This document shows positions 48,240 to 58,400 of a stretch of DNA of 64,000 bases, one piece after another; position 1 is the first letter of the stretch, and the number at the start of each line of letters is the position of its first letter. A program made the position numbers and the translations under genes. The DNA is taken from NCBI GenBank assembly GCA_029465975.1, contig CM055728.1, positions 6,532,261-6,596,260 of the forward strand, given 5' to 3'. Source of the DNA: Dallia pectoralis (Eukaryota; Chordata; Actinopteri; Esociformes; Umbridae). The notes under the pieces are model-generated. The model saw only the letters and a program-made list of their open reading frames with translations, did not search any database and was not told the DNA's origin.

Positions 48240-48351
48240 AAAATATTAAAAAAAAAATATCAATTGATTTTTGGAATTCTATGAATCTATTTTGAATCGG
48301 CAAAGCTTGAATCGCGATTCGAATGTGAATCGATTTTTTTGCACACCCCTA
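48240..48351. mobile_element. 3' end of a hAT-like element
   Basis: Contains GAATCG/CGATTC palindromic words and ends GATTTTTTTGCACACCCCTA, a typical hAT terminus. No corresponding TAGGGGTGTGC start was seen to the left, so the element is 5'-truncated and its left limit is arbitrary. Confidence 0.55.
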
Positions 48352-48795
48352 ATATTTTCCCGATATCGTGTTGGGTTGAGTGTTTACGAGGAGCGGGATC
48401 ATTTGAGTGATTAGGTGACTAGATATTTGTCTGGGAGTCTAGACTGTCTATGTGTGACATTTCTTCATTACATTCTGCAGTGGGATTCGGATCAAAGCGC
48501 TCTCTGTCTAAGACCTTCATACAGAACAGTATGATGGGAATCACCGTTGAACTTAAACCCTGAGAATGCTTTTGCATCCTGTGTGTCTGTTCTTTCACCC
48601 AGTGTTTGGGACTATGGCGTGCAGGGCAGTGTTGGTGTGACGTTAACACTAGAAGCGCTGAGGCACTCACACCCACTTCTAGTGCAGTTTTGGATTATTA
48701 GTATTTCTAGAAGCTCTCTCTTGCATTGCTGGGGTCTCAGCCAAATCACGAACACATATATAGATCCTGTTTTAATTTTCGTTAGATATGTCAAA
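48352..48795. other. Unique sequence
   Basis: No feature recognised; the last 8 bases are the target duplication of the next hAT. Confidence 0.45.
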
Positions 48796-49605
48796 TAGGG
48801 ATGCACCGATTGGGAAATTCTGGACCGATACCGATGTTTAACATAACAATTTGGCCGATGCCGATGTTTTTATTTTTATTATTTATTCCTTCTTTTGTAC
48901 CACGGAAACATACAAGTCTTTCGGCTCTTGTACTTTATTGACGGTCCCTAACTATAAGCACACAGAGGTTTCTGTCGGCGGGTGATCCGTGTGTAGTGTG
49001 GCTGCTTGCGGGAAAACCGGACCTGATCTCGGGCTCCGAATATCCGTTGAATATGCAATATCCAACCAACTTTACCTCGGTCTGAGATGAAGCAAATATA
49101 TTTGTGCGGGAATCTCGCACTATAAAAAGTAACCTTGCGGGAATGGTTTAAATTATGCGCAATCCCTGCAATCCCGCACCGAAATTCAAGCCCTGATATA
49201 AACAAGCCAATCTACTTGCCCGACATACTTTTTTACTGGCCCCAGGCCATCGGTTATGTCGAACACTGCCGTCTCAGGGCTGTCACAGAGGGGATGACAT
49301 CTGATGCTTCTGATGAGCTAAATTCTCTCGTCAATTGTTCAAATGGGGAGAGGAGTGTTATAAAGTTTTCAATTAATTGCCAGTTGCCACTGGTGCGCAC
49401 TGAGAGTGGCCGGGAGGTCGTAGTCTGCAGCATATGTAGCAAGTGCGCGCTTTTGTTCCAGCAAGCTCTCCAAAAAAAGTTTCTCCTGAGCACAGCGTTC
49501 ATGACACAAATAAACATCGGCGAATGTCATTTTTATTTCCCGATGGCCGATGGCAGTTAACGAGGCAAATATCGGCCGATACCGATGTTCATCGGTGCAT
49601 CCCTA
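48796..49605 (-). mobile_element. hAT element, 810 bp, with transposase remnant
   Basis: Termini TAGGGATGCACCGATTGGG and CATCGGTGCATCCCTA are inverted. Flanks ATGTCAAA and ATGTCAAT agree at 7 of 8 positions. A hAT transposase fragment lies on the minus strand inside. The right target duplication merges directly into the first unit of a 29-bp minisatellite. Confidence 0.88.
49254..49400 (-). pseudogene. hAT transposase fragment
   Basis: Minus-strand residues read NWQLIENFITLLSPFEQLTR, then EFSSSEASDVIPSVTALRR. This resembles the part of ZBED-type hAT transposases that precedes the C-terminal catalytic/dimerisation region (LL.PFE.LTRE.SSS...VIPSV). Upstream residues in the same frame do not match. 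The remainder of the 600-700-residue protein, including the BED finger, is missing, so this is a relic within a deletion derivative. Confidence 0.65.
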
Positions 49606-50484
49606 ATGTCAATATTGTAGTAGTGTGCGGCAGGGGTCAATATTATAGTAGTGTGCAGCAGGGGTCAATATTATAGTGTGCGGCAGGGGTTAATATTATA
49701 GTAGTGTGCACCAGGGGTCAATATTAAAGTGTGCTGCAGGAGTTAATATTATAGTAGTGTGCAGCAGGGGTCAATATTATAGTAGTGTGCGGCTGGGGTC
49801 AATATTATAGTAGTGTGCACCAGGGGTCAATATTATAGTGTGCGGCAGGGGTCAATATTATAATAGTGTGCGGCAGGGGTTAATATTATAGTAGTGTGCA
49901 GCTGGGGTCTATATTATAGTAGTGTGCGGCAGGGGTTAATATTATAGTAGTGTGCAGCAGGGGTCAATATTATAGTAGTGTGCGGCAGGGGTCAATAATA
50001 TAGTAGTGTGCGGCAGGGGTCAATATTATAGTAGTGTGCGGCAGGGGTTAATATTATAGTAGTGTGCGGCAGGGGTCAATATTATAGTAGTGTGCGGCAG
50101 GGGTTAATATTATAGTAGTGTGCGGCAGGGGTCAATATTATAGTAGTGTGCGGCAGGGGTTAATATTATAGTAGTGTGCGGCAGGGGTCAATATTATAGT
50201 AGTGTGCGGCAGGGGTAAATATTATAGTAGTGTGCGGCAGGGGTCAAATATTATAGTAGTGTGCGGCAGGGGTCAATATTATAGTAGTGTGCGGCAGGGG
50301 TCAATATTATAGTAGTGTGCGGCAGGGGTCAATATTATAGTAGTGTGCAGCAGGGGTCAATATTATAGTAGTGTGCAGCAGGGGTCGATATTATAGTAGT
50401 GTGCGGCAGGGGTTAATATTATAGTAGTGTGCGGCAGGGGTCTATATTATAGTAGTGTGCGGCAGGGGTTAATATTATAGTAAT
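49606..50484. repeat. 29-bp minisatellite, ~30 copies, bounded by hAT insertions
   Basis: Units carry GTCAATATTATAGTAGTGTG and CGGCAGGGG. Variation affects CGGCAG/CAGCAG/CACCAG and GGTCAAT/GGTTAAT. In the right part GGTTAAT and GGTCAAT units alternate, giving a 58-bp block. The left edge is the target duplication of one hAT; the right edge is the target duplication of another, with a decayed final unit at 51,647-51,668 beyond it. Confidence 0.95.
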
Positions 50485-50623
50485 TAGGGATGCACCGAAA
50501 TGAAAATTCTTGGCCGAAACCGAAAACCGAAAAAGAGGAAACCAAGACCGAAAACCGAAAACCGAAACACCGAAATAAATTATGCCAATTATTAGTACCA
50601 TTGCATTTATGGATATGAGGCAC

Positions 50624-51193
50624 CAAGGGCGTAGGTTTGGTCTCAGCTTCGGTGGGGACATCTCTCCCCCCTCATCCGGCAAGTGAACTTTTACTGAGAA
50701 TAATGTGATTATTTTTGCGTTTAGTTGAGACAATAGCCTGTTGCTTTTAGATGGTAATGCTGTTTGTCAGATTCAATATATTGTAGCGACCCTGGTGGTC
50801 CACTACTCCGCCCCTACTAATGGGATATCCCAAATAGGCCACATTACATAAGCAAAATATATACAGGAAACATTTCCACTGTTTATTGTGACTGCAAGAT
50901 TCTAACATATGGGGTATGTATTAACAGAAAGCACTGGTAACTTTACCGTTGTCTTCAGTCACTCTCCTGTGTACTTATAGCGTGTCAGATAACTCCCCTC
51001 CCCTAGGTTTTTTAGCCAATCAAATTATGGCGTTTCTAGTACCGTCCTCCTGGCGCTGCGGTCGGAATTGACCCAAATCGCTTCACAAACTCACAACGGA
51101 GTTCGCTAAAATATTAGTGGGGACAATTTAGTCATGTTAAAATGTTGTTGGGGACATGTCCCCAGCGTCCCCCCCCCTAAACCTACGCCCATG
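50624..51193. mobile_element. Nested hAT-like element, 570 bp
   Basis: Left end CAAGGGCGTAGGTTTGG and right end CCTAAACCTACGCCCATG are inverted. Flanks TGAGGCAC and TGAGGCAT match at 7 of 8 positions. GGGGACAT-type words occur near both ends in inverted orientation. It has no coding capacity. It is younger than the surrounding hAT. Confidence 0.88.
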
Positions 51194-51255
51194 TGAGGCA
51201 TTTTCTTGCAGGATTTCACTGAACATATCAGACAACGAGGGTGCATGCCCCTCAT

Positions 51256-51516
51256 CTAGTGCAGAGACAAGTCTTTTTTTCTGCGCTCTGATCTCCGTGC
51301 GCAGGCTGCTCCGTGCGCTGCTGCTCCGTGCGCTGCTGCTCCGTGCGCTGCTGCTCCGTGCCCTACTGCTCGGTGCGCTATTGCTCCGTCTCCACGCGGG
51401 TTCTCCGCATCCATCGCCGCCTGGATCATTTCTCGTGCGCGCTGCTTTATTTCTGCATCCAAGTAATGGTCTTTATAACGCGGATCAAGTACAGTCGCGA
51501 TGAAGTGCAGAGGATC
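51256..51516 (-). pseudogene. hAT transposase fragment with expanded 5-residue repeat
   Basis: The minus-strand frame contains HFIATVLDPRYKDHYLDAE followed by IKQRAREMIQAAMDAEN. The LDPRYKD motif is a hallmark of hAT transposases shortly before the C-terminal dimerisation region. The frame then passes into four to five copies of a 15-bp repeat encoding HGAAA (51,304-51,390), followed by a basic tail. The nested element at 50,624-51,193 has separated it from anything further downstream. N-terminal parts are absent, so the gene is dead. Confidence 0.7.
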
Positions 51517-51668
51517 CGAATAGATCACAACATATTTCGGCCGTATTGTTTCGGTGATAAAAGTGTTTCGGCTGAAAACCGAAAATGCCCTTTTGGGCCA
51601 TTTTCGGCCGAAAATTTTCGGTGGCCGAATATTCGGTGCATCCCTAATAGTAATGTGCAAAAGGGGTT

Positions 51669-53288
51669 TTCGATTTCCGGCAGATGCTGATATTGCTGCA
51701 CATTCACAATGTCCCCTGCTGATGAAAACAAAACTTTCACTAGGGACAGAGGTGGCTGGTTTGGAGTGGTCTGCTTTTGCTAAAATGGAGAGCAGTAAGT
51801 GTACAGCCTAGCATTCTCTTTCCACCACTTGAGTGGACAGCTATTAAGGAAATTGGATGTTTCAGCTTTGTACACTTATCAGACTGCTTTTGCCATAAAA
51901 AACCCCAGATTCATCTTGTGATCTCCATAGCTCTCGCACTTGTCACCCTGAGTGGGGCTGCAAATCTGCCGGTCAGTGTGGTTTGGCCTATTAATAGCTT
52001 TTTACGTGCAGACTGAGTTGACCGGAACTTCTCACTGCACTTTGTAAGCTGTATCATGTTTGTTACTACCTCACCACTTTAGTTTTTAGTCTTCGGAAAA
52101 CCAAAAAGCCACCACAGATTTTATTTTTTATGAGAATGAGGCATCCTCAATATTAGCATCTACACTTGCGGTCGCCATGTTTGCAACTGTTTAAACTGAA
52201 ACTTGTAGTAAGTATACAGCTTTAGCGCCCCTGATGGTCACAATTATGTGTTGCGGTTTGTTAAACATCTCAACCAACTTGAATCGTGACAATTTGTCAT
52301 TGAATTTTAACTGACTCCAAGTGCATTGTTACATCCCTAGAGATTATGATTTTTTAGTTTTTGTTAATAATATTTTTTTTCAGGGGTGTTGAAATGAGAT
52401 TAGACCGGCTGAGGGCTCCACTCCCACAATAAACCTCCACAAGATGGGTTAGCTTAAACGTTCTACAAGTAGATCTACCTTAGTTTTTTGCTACTGTATC
52501 AAAAACAAATGACTAGGTCACTAGAGTTGGGTATTGTTGGCATTTGGGTACCTTTTTTCATTCTTAATTCAACACAACAAGTCAACTTTTCATTTTCAAT
52601 GCATTTATTTATTTAGATTTGTTTAGTAATTAAAACTTAAAGTATAAAACGGACTACTCTAAAAATTACTAGGAGTTATTTTTTAAAGATTAGCTGCGGC
52701 TGATGCTTGGTTTTCATGTTATCAAATACGGTAGACGCTTCAGATTTAATATATGTGTTTGACCCGGTGAATCCTCAGGTTGGATGTGCATCAGATGTGT
52801 TACTGACAGAATGTTGATTAATAACACTAATGTTATGTACTACCCACGAGACAGAGTGGCAGCAGATCCAGCAGATTCAAGTGGCAGCAAACCACCACAT
52901 TTTTCTCTAGCGTGTGAATAAAATTATTTTTTGGAACCAGCTGCAAAATTTGTGTTGACCTGCATTTGGCGAGTGTCTAGTGCTAATTTTGTACGCTGTA
53001 TCCAAGTAAGTTGATATGTAATTGATTTTAGCTCCAATATTAATAATAAACAGAAGTCATTATCTCAGTATAAATGTTTGGCCCAGATTACATGAAAACA
53101 AGAATAATAGTATAATTTATCATAGAATTGGTTTAGGTTTTCAACATTAACTTGTTTTATTTCTTGATGTAACCAGAGAAGTCACATGCCTCCAAATGTC
53201 CTTTGATGAATTGTTGAAAACGAGGACAGTTTTCAGTCATGCTTGATGATATCCAGATCTGACTTAAATTATGCATTTAATGAACATG
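51669..53288. other. Unique sequence with one hAT terminus
   Basis: GCATTGTTACATCCCTA at 52,323-52,339 looks like a hAT right end, but no left partner was found. The rest is AT-rich, with no exon recognised. Confidence 0.4.
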
Positions 53289-53610
53289 TTGAAGACTGAA
53301 GGAACAAGCAGAAACTGAAGATGTCTGGCTGAGTACCACCAGGGAAGATCACCCAGCATCTGGTGCTGTTTATAGGACACAGATGCAGGCAGTCTTTGCA
53401 ACCAAGAACTGAACAAGAATACTTAATTGAACGTTATGTTAATCTGTCCAAATACTGTTTAAACAGATTAACATGACAATCAGCACCTAAGCTGACAGGC
53501 TGCACACTAATCTAATAGTTATTAAATCATTCAAAATACAAAGTGCTGGAATACAGAGCACAATATCTGTGTGTCATTGTCCAAACACTTTTGGAGTTCG
53601 CTGTATGACT
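53289..53610 (+). mobile_element. Tc1-like element, 3' part
   Basis: GACTGAAGGAACAAGCAGAA and GCAGGCAGTCTTTGCAACCA correspond to the C-terminal codons of fish Tc1 transposases. They are followed by GTTAATCTGTCCAAATACT and, after about 100 bp, a terminal GTCCAAACACTTTTGGAG. Frameshifts and stops are frequent, so this is a decayed fragment. Confidence 0.65.
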
Positions 53611-54204
53611 TACAAGGTCCATGGCAGTGTAATTTACAGTTGCTGATACAAGGTATAGTGATGTGTAAGAGGTCTTGTCTTTGTACAGGCAAGATGCTGG
53701 ATCATTTATATATGCTACAGAATATCGCCATAATTCAACAAAGATATAACAACGTGATTATCTTTTATTGAAATACATGATTTGTTCTTGAGATTTTTTT
53801 GGAGCAAGCTCGCTCAGGGTAAAATCGATATAGGTTTTCTGAGACAATCTATCATTTGTTGATCTTGAGAAAGCCATTTGTTTGGTTTTCCCTGCACGTA
53901 AAACATTTTGGCAAAAAGTGGTGTGTGGATAAAATCAAAGACTTCCTGCAATTTGACTGCATGTGAATTCAAGATTATCAGGGAATCAGGATTCAGAAGA
54001 TACAGTACATTTAATGTATTTTGTTGGTATTTGGAGCTTAGAGTAGGGGCTGAAATGTTGGCAAACCCTGTAATGTGCTGGTGATGAGTTGTGGTAATGT
54101 CTGCTAGGGAAATGAACATCTCATACCACACTGTGTAATACTCCCTTTACAAAACAGCATAAACTCACTAACACACAACATAAACTAAATAGATCCAGAA
54201 TAGA
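53611..54204. other. Unique sequence
   Basis: AT-rich unique DNA lying between two Tc1 scraps. No motif recognised. Confidence 0.4.
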
Positions 54205-54480
54205 ATGAGGAGTGGGAGGCCCTGGTGCTCAACTGAGCAAGAGGACAAATACATTGGAAGGTCTAATTCGAGAACAGATGCCTCACAGGTCCTCAACTGG
54301 CAGCTCCATAAAAATGGTATCCGTAAAACACCAGTATCGACTTTGACAGTGAGGAGGCATCTTCAGAGTTGCTGACCTTCTAGGCAGGGTTGCAAAGAAA
54401 AATCTCAGACTGGCCTTTAGAAATGTAAGATTAAAATAGAACAGACACTCATCAGAAGAACTCTGCCTAGAATGCTGTCA
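54205..54480 (+). mobile_element. Tc1-like element, 5' transposase fragment
   Basis: CAACTGAGCAAGAGGACAAA, CCTCACAGGTCCTCAACTGG and CTAGGCAGGGTTGCAAAGAA match the coding region of the helix-turn-helix part of a fish Tc1 transposase. Several frameshifts are present. The match stops at CTCTGCCTAGAA. Together with the 3' scrap at 53,289 it shows scrambled order, so the two need not come from one insertion. Confidence 0.7.
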
Positions 54481-55177
54481 CGTTTGCTTGGAAGAACATG
54501 AATAACGAAGCAGGAGAGCATTCCTTGTATTGTATTTTTTACTCAAAACAGCCAAAACATAAAAAAGACGGAGAGGCCGCAAACGAAACTGAACAGCATG
54601 GCACTTACATCTACACCGGTTTCACAATGATCCATGCTACTGGAGTCCAAAGGCGCAGTTTAAGTAGGCTCCCCAATTAGGGCAACACAGGGCAGCTGCC
54701 ACTAATTGGGGAGAGAACACAAGCATAGAGATGGCACGAGACATCCCTGCAGTCATGCCCTGATTCACCACTCTATGACAACATAGAGTTGCACTAGAGG
54801 CCTCCCTACCCCCAGAACCGGACAAAGGCCAGCTGTTGACGTTGATCTAATAAACCCCACACACGCCAATGCTCAAGATATTGAACTACTTTAAAGAAGA
54901 ACCGTTTTATTGCTTCATTAAACAGCACAATAGTTTTCAGCTGTGTTAATATAATTGCCAAAGGGTTTTCTAATGATCAATTAACCTTTTAAAATGATAA
55001 ACTTGGATTAACAAACACAATGAGCCATTAGAGGGCTGGTTGTTGATGATAATGGGCCTCTGTACGCCCATCTACATATTACATTGAATATCAGCGATTA
55101 CAGCTTCCATTCATGTCTACACTATATTTCTGATCCATTCGAAGTTATATAAATGGGCAAAACATTGAAAGGACATC
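54481..55177. other. Unique sequence
   Basis: No recognised gene or repeat. Confidence 0.45.
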
Positions 55178-55205
55178 TATATATATATATATATATATAT
55201 ATATA
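55178..55205. repeat. (TA)n microsatellite
   Basis: Fourteen consecutive TA dinucleotides. Confidence 0.97.
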
Positions 55206-55454
55206 GCTAATTTGCCCCTCTGAATGCCAGTGAATGTGCCCGTCTGCCTCCATCACCCTTTCCTTCACATGGGCTTTCTGCAACCTGCGTGTTTTGTTGT
55301 GGGGCCTGTTAGGGCAGATACAGAACTTCACCGAGGATAATGAGAGACATTATGAGCCGGCCTGCTGTAATTACGCATGGAAAGAGAGATGGGAGGGCGT
55401 CAGTGAGGAAATGAGAGAGAGATTGTCTGTAGTGGGAAAAGGGAGATAATCAGC

Positions 55455-58400
55455 AAGTGGTGTAAGTGCTGTATGTGTGTAGAGAGGCAGGGAATGGGAG
55501 AAAGTGGTGTAAGTGCTGTATGTGTGTAGAGAGGAGGCAGGGAATGGGAGAAAGTGGTGTAAGTGCTGTATGTGTGTGTAGAGAGGAGGCAGGAAATGGG
55601 AGAAAGTGGTGTAAGTGCTGTATGTGTGTATAGAGAGGAGGCAGGGAATGGGAGAAAGTGGTGTAAGTGCTGTATGTGTGTAGAGAGGAGGCAGGGAATG
55701 GGAGAAAGTGGTGTAAGTGCTGTATGTGTGTATAGAGAGGAGGCAGGGAATGGGAGAAAGTGGTGTAAGTGCTGTATGTGTGTAGAGAGGAGGCAGGGAA
55801 TGGGAGAAAGTGGTGTAAGTGCTGTATGTGTGTATAGAGGAGGAGGCAGGGAATGGGAGAAAGTGGTGTAAGTGCTGTATGTGTGTGTAGAGGAGGCAGG
55901 GAATGGGAGAAAGTGGTGTAAGTGCTGTATGTGTGTGTAGAGAGGAGGCAGGGAATGGGAGAAAGTGGTGTAAGTGCTGTATGTGTGTGTAGAGAGGAGG
56001 CAGGGAATGGGAGAAAGTGGTGTAAAGTGGTGTAAGTGCTGGGAGAAAGTGGTGTGTGTATGTGTGTAGAGGAGGCAGGGAATGGGAGAAAGTGGTGTAA
56101 GTGCTGTATGTGTGTATAGAGGGAGGCAGGGAATGGGAGAAAGTGGTGTAAGTGCTGTATGTGTGTAGAGGGAGGCAGGGAATGGGAGAAAGTGGTGTAA
56201 GTGCTGTATGTGTGTATAGAGAGGAGGCAGGGAATGGGAGAAAGTGGTGTAAGTGCTGTATGTGTGTGTAGAGAGGAGGCAGGGAATGGGAGAAAGTGGT
56301 GTAAGTGCTGTATGTGTGTAGAGGGGAGGCAGGGAATGGGAGAAAGTGGTGTAAGTGCTGTATGTGTGTAGAGAGGAGGCAGGGAATGGGAGAAAGTGGT
56401 GTAAGTGCTGTATGTGTGTAGAGAGGAGGCAGGGAATGGGAGAAAGTGGTGTAAGTGCTGTATGTGTGTGTAGAGGAGGCAGGGAATGGGAGAAAGTGGT
56501 GTAAGTGCTGTATGTGTGTAGAGAGGAGGCAGGGAATGGGAGAAAGTGGTGTAAGTGCTGTATGTGTGTATAGAGAGGCAGGGAATGGGAGAAAGTGGTG
56601 TAAGTGCTGTATGTGTGTGTAGAGAGGAGGCAGTGAATGGGAGAAAGTGGTGTAAGTGCTGTGTGTGTGTAGAGAGGAGGCAGGGAATGGGAGAAAGTGG
56701 TGTAAGTGCTGTATGTGTGTGTAGAGAGGAGGCAGGGAATGGGAGAAAGTGGTGTAAGTGCTGTATGTGTGTATAGAGAGGAGGCAGGGAATGGGAGAAA
56801 GTGGTGTAAGTGCTGTATGTGTGTAGAGAGGAGGCAGGGAATGGGAGAAAGTGGTGTAAGTGCTGTATGTGTGTATAAAGTGGAGGCAGGGAATGAGAGA
56901 AAGTGGTGTAAGTGCTGTATGTGTGTAGAGAGGAGGCAGGGAATGGGAGAAAGTGGTGTAAGTACTGTATGTGTGTAGAGAGGAGGCAGGGAATGGGAGA
57001 AAGTGTTGTAAGTGCTGTATGTGTGTAGAGAGGAGGCAGGGAATGGGAGAAAGTGGTGTAAGTGCTGTATGTGTGTGTAGAGGAGGCAGGGAATGGGAGA
57101 AAGTGGTGTAAGTGCTGTATGTGTGTGTAGAGTGGAGGCAGGGAATGGGAGAAAGTGGTGTAAGTGCTGTATGTGTGTAGAGAGGAGGCAGGGAATGGGA
57201 GAAAGTGGTGTAAGTGCTGTATGTGTGTAGAGAGGAGGCAGGGAATGGGAGAAAGTGGTGTAAGTGCTGTATGTGTGTATAGAGGAGGCAGGGAATGGGA
57301 GAAAGTGGTGTAAGTGCTGTATGTGTGTAGAGAGGAGGCAGGGAATGGGAGAAAGTGGTGTAAGTGCTGTATGTGTGTGTAGAGGAGGCAGGGAATGGGA
57401 GAAAGTGGTGTAAGTGCTGTATGTGTGTGTAGAGAGGAGGCAGGGAATGGGAGAAAGTGGTGTAAGTGCTGTATGTGTGTAGAGAGGAGGCAGGGAATGG
57501 GAGAAAGTGGTGTAAGTGCTGTATGTGTGTAGAGAGGAGGCAGGGAATGGGAGAAAGTGGTGTAAGTGCTGTATGTGTGTATAGAGAGGAGGCAGGGAAT
57601 GGGAGAAAGTGGTGTAAGTGCTGTATGTGTGTATAGAGGAGGCAGGGAATGGGAGAATGTGGTGTAAGTGCTGTATGTGTGTATAGAGAGGAGGCAGGGA
57701 ATCGGAGAAAGTGGTGTAAGTGCTGTATGTGTGTGTAGAGGAGGCAGGGAATGGGAGAAAGTGGTGTAAGTGCTGTATGTGTGTAGAGAGGAGGCAGGGA
57801 ATGGGAGAAAGTGGTGTAAGTGCTGTATGTGTGTATAGAGAGGCAGGGAATGGGAGAAAGTGATGTAAGTGCTGTATGTGTGTGTAGAGAGGAGGCAGTG
57901 AATGGGAGAAAGTGGTGTAAGTGCTGTGTGTGTGTAGAGAGGAGGCAGGGAATGGGAGAAAGTGGTGTAAGTGCTGTATGTGTGTGTAGAGAGGAGGCAG
58001 GGAATGGGAGAAAGTGCTGTATGTGTGTGTAGAGAGGAGGCAGGGAATGGGAGAAAGTGGTGTAAGTGCTATATGTGTGTGTAGAGAGGAGGCAGTGAAT
58101 GGGAGAAAGTGGTGTAAGTGCTGTGTGTGTGTAGAGAGGAGGCAGGGAATGGGAGAAAGTGGTGTAAGTGCTGTATGTGTGTAGAGAGGAGGCAGGGAAT
58201 GGGAGAAAGTGGTGTAAGTGCTGTATGTGTGTGTAGAGAGGAGGCAGTGAATGGGAGAAAGTGGTGTAAGTGCTGTGTGTGTGTAGAGAGGAGGCAGGGA
58301 ATGGGAGAAAGTGGTGTAAGTGCTGTATGTGTGTGTAGAGAGGAGGCAGGGAATGGGAGAAAGTGCGGTATGTGTGTGTAGAGAGGAGGCAGGGAATGGG

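Larger units (their letters stand above)
50485..51646 (-). mobile_element. hAT element, 1,162 bp, exact 8-bp duplication, hosts another hAT
   Basis: Termini TAGGGATGCACCGAAATG and TATTCGGTGCATCCCTA are inverted repeats with CCGAAAACCGAAA/TTTTCGGTGG sub-terminal words. The exact direct repeat ATAGTAAT flanks it (50,477-50,484 and 51,647-51,654). It inserted inside the 29-bp minisatellite. It retains part of a hAT transposase on the minus strand and contains a nested 570-bp element. Confidence 0.93.

Noticed and set aside
49135..49560. 141-codon + ORF inside a hAT element
   Set aside because: The minus strand of the same DNA carries recognisable hAT transposase residues, so the + frame is a shadow.
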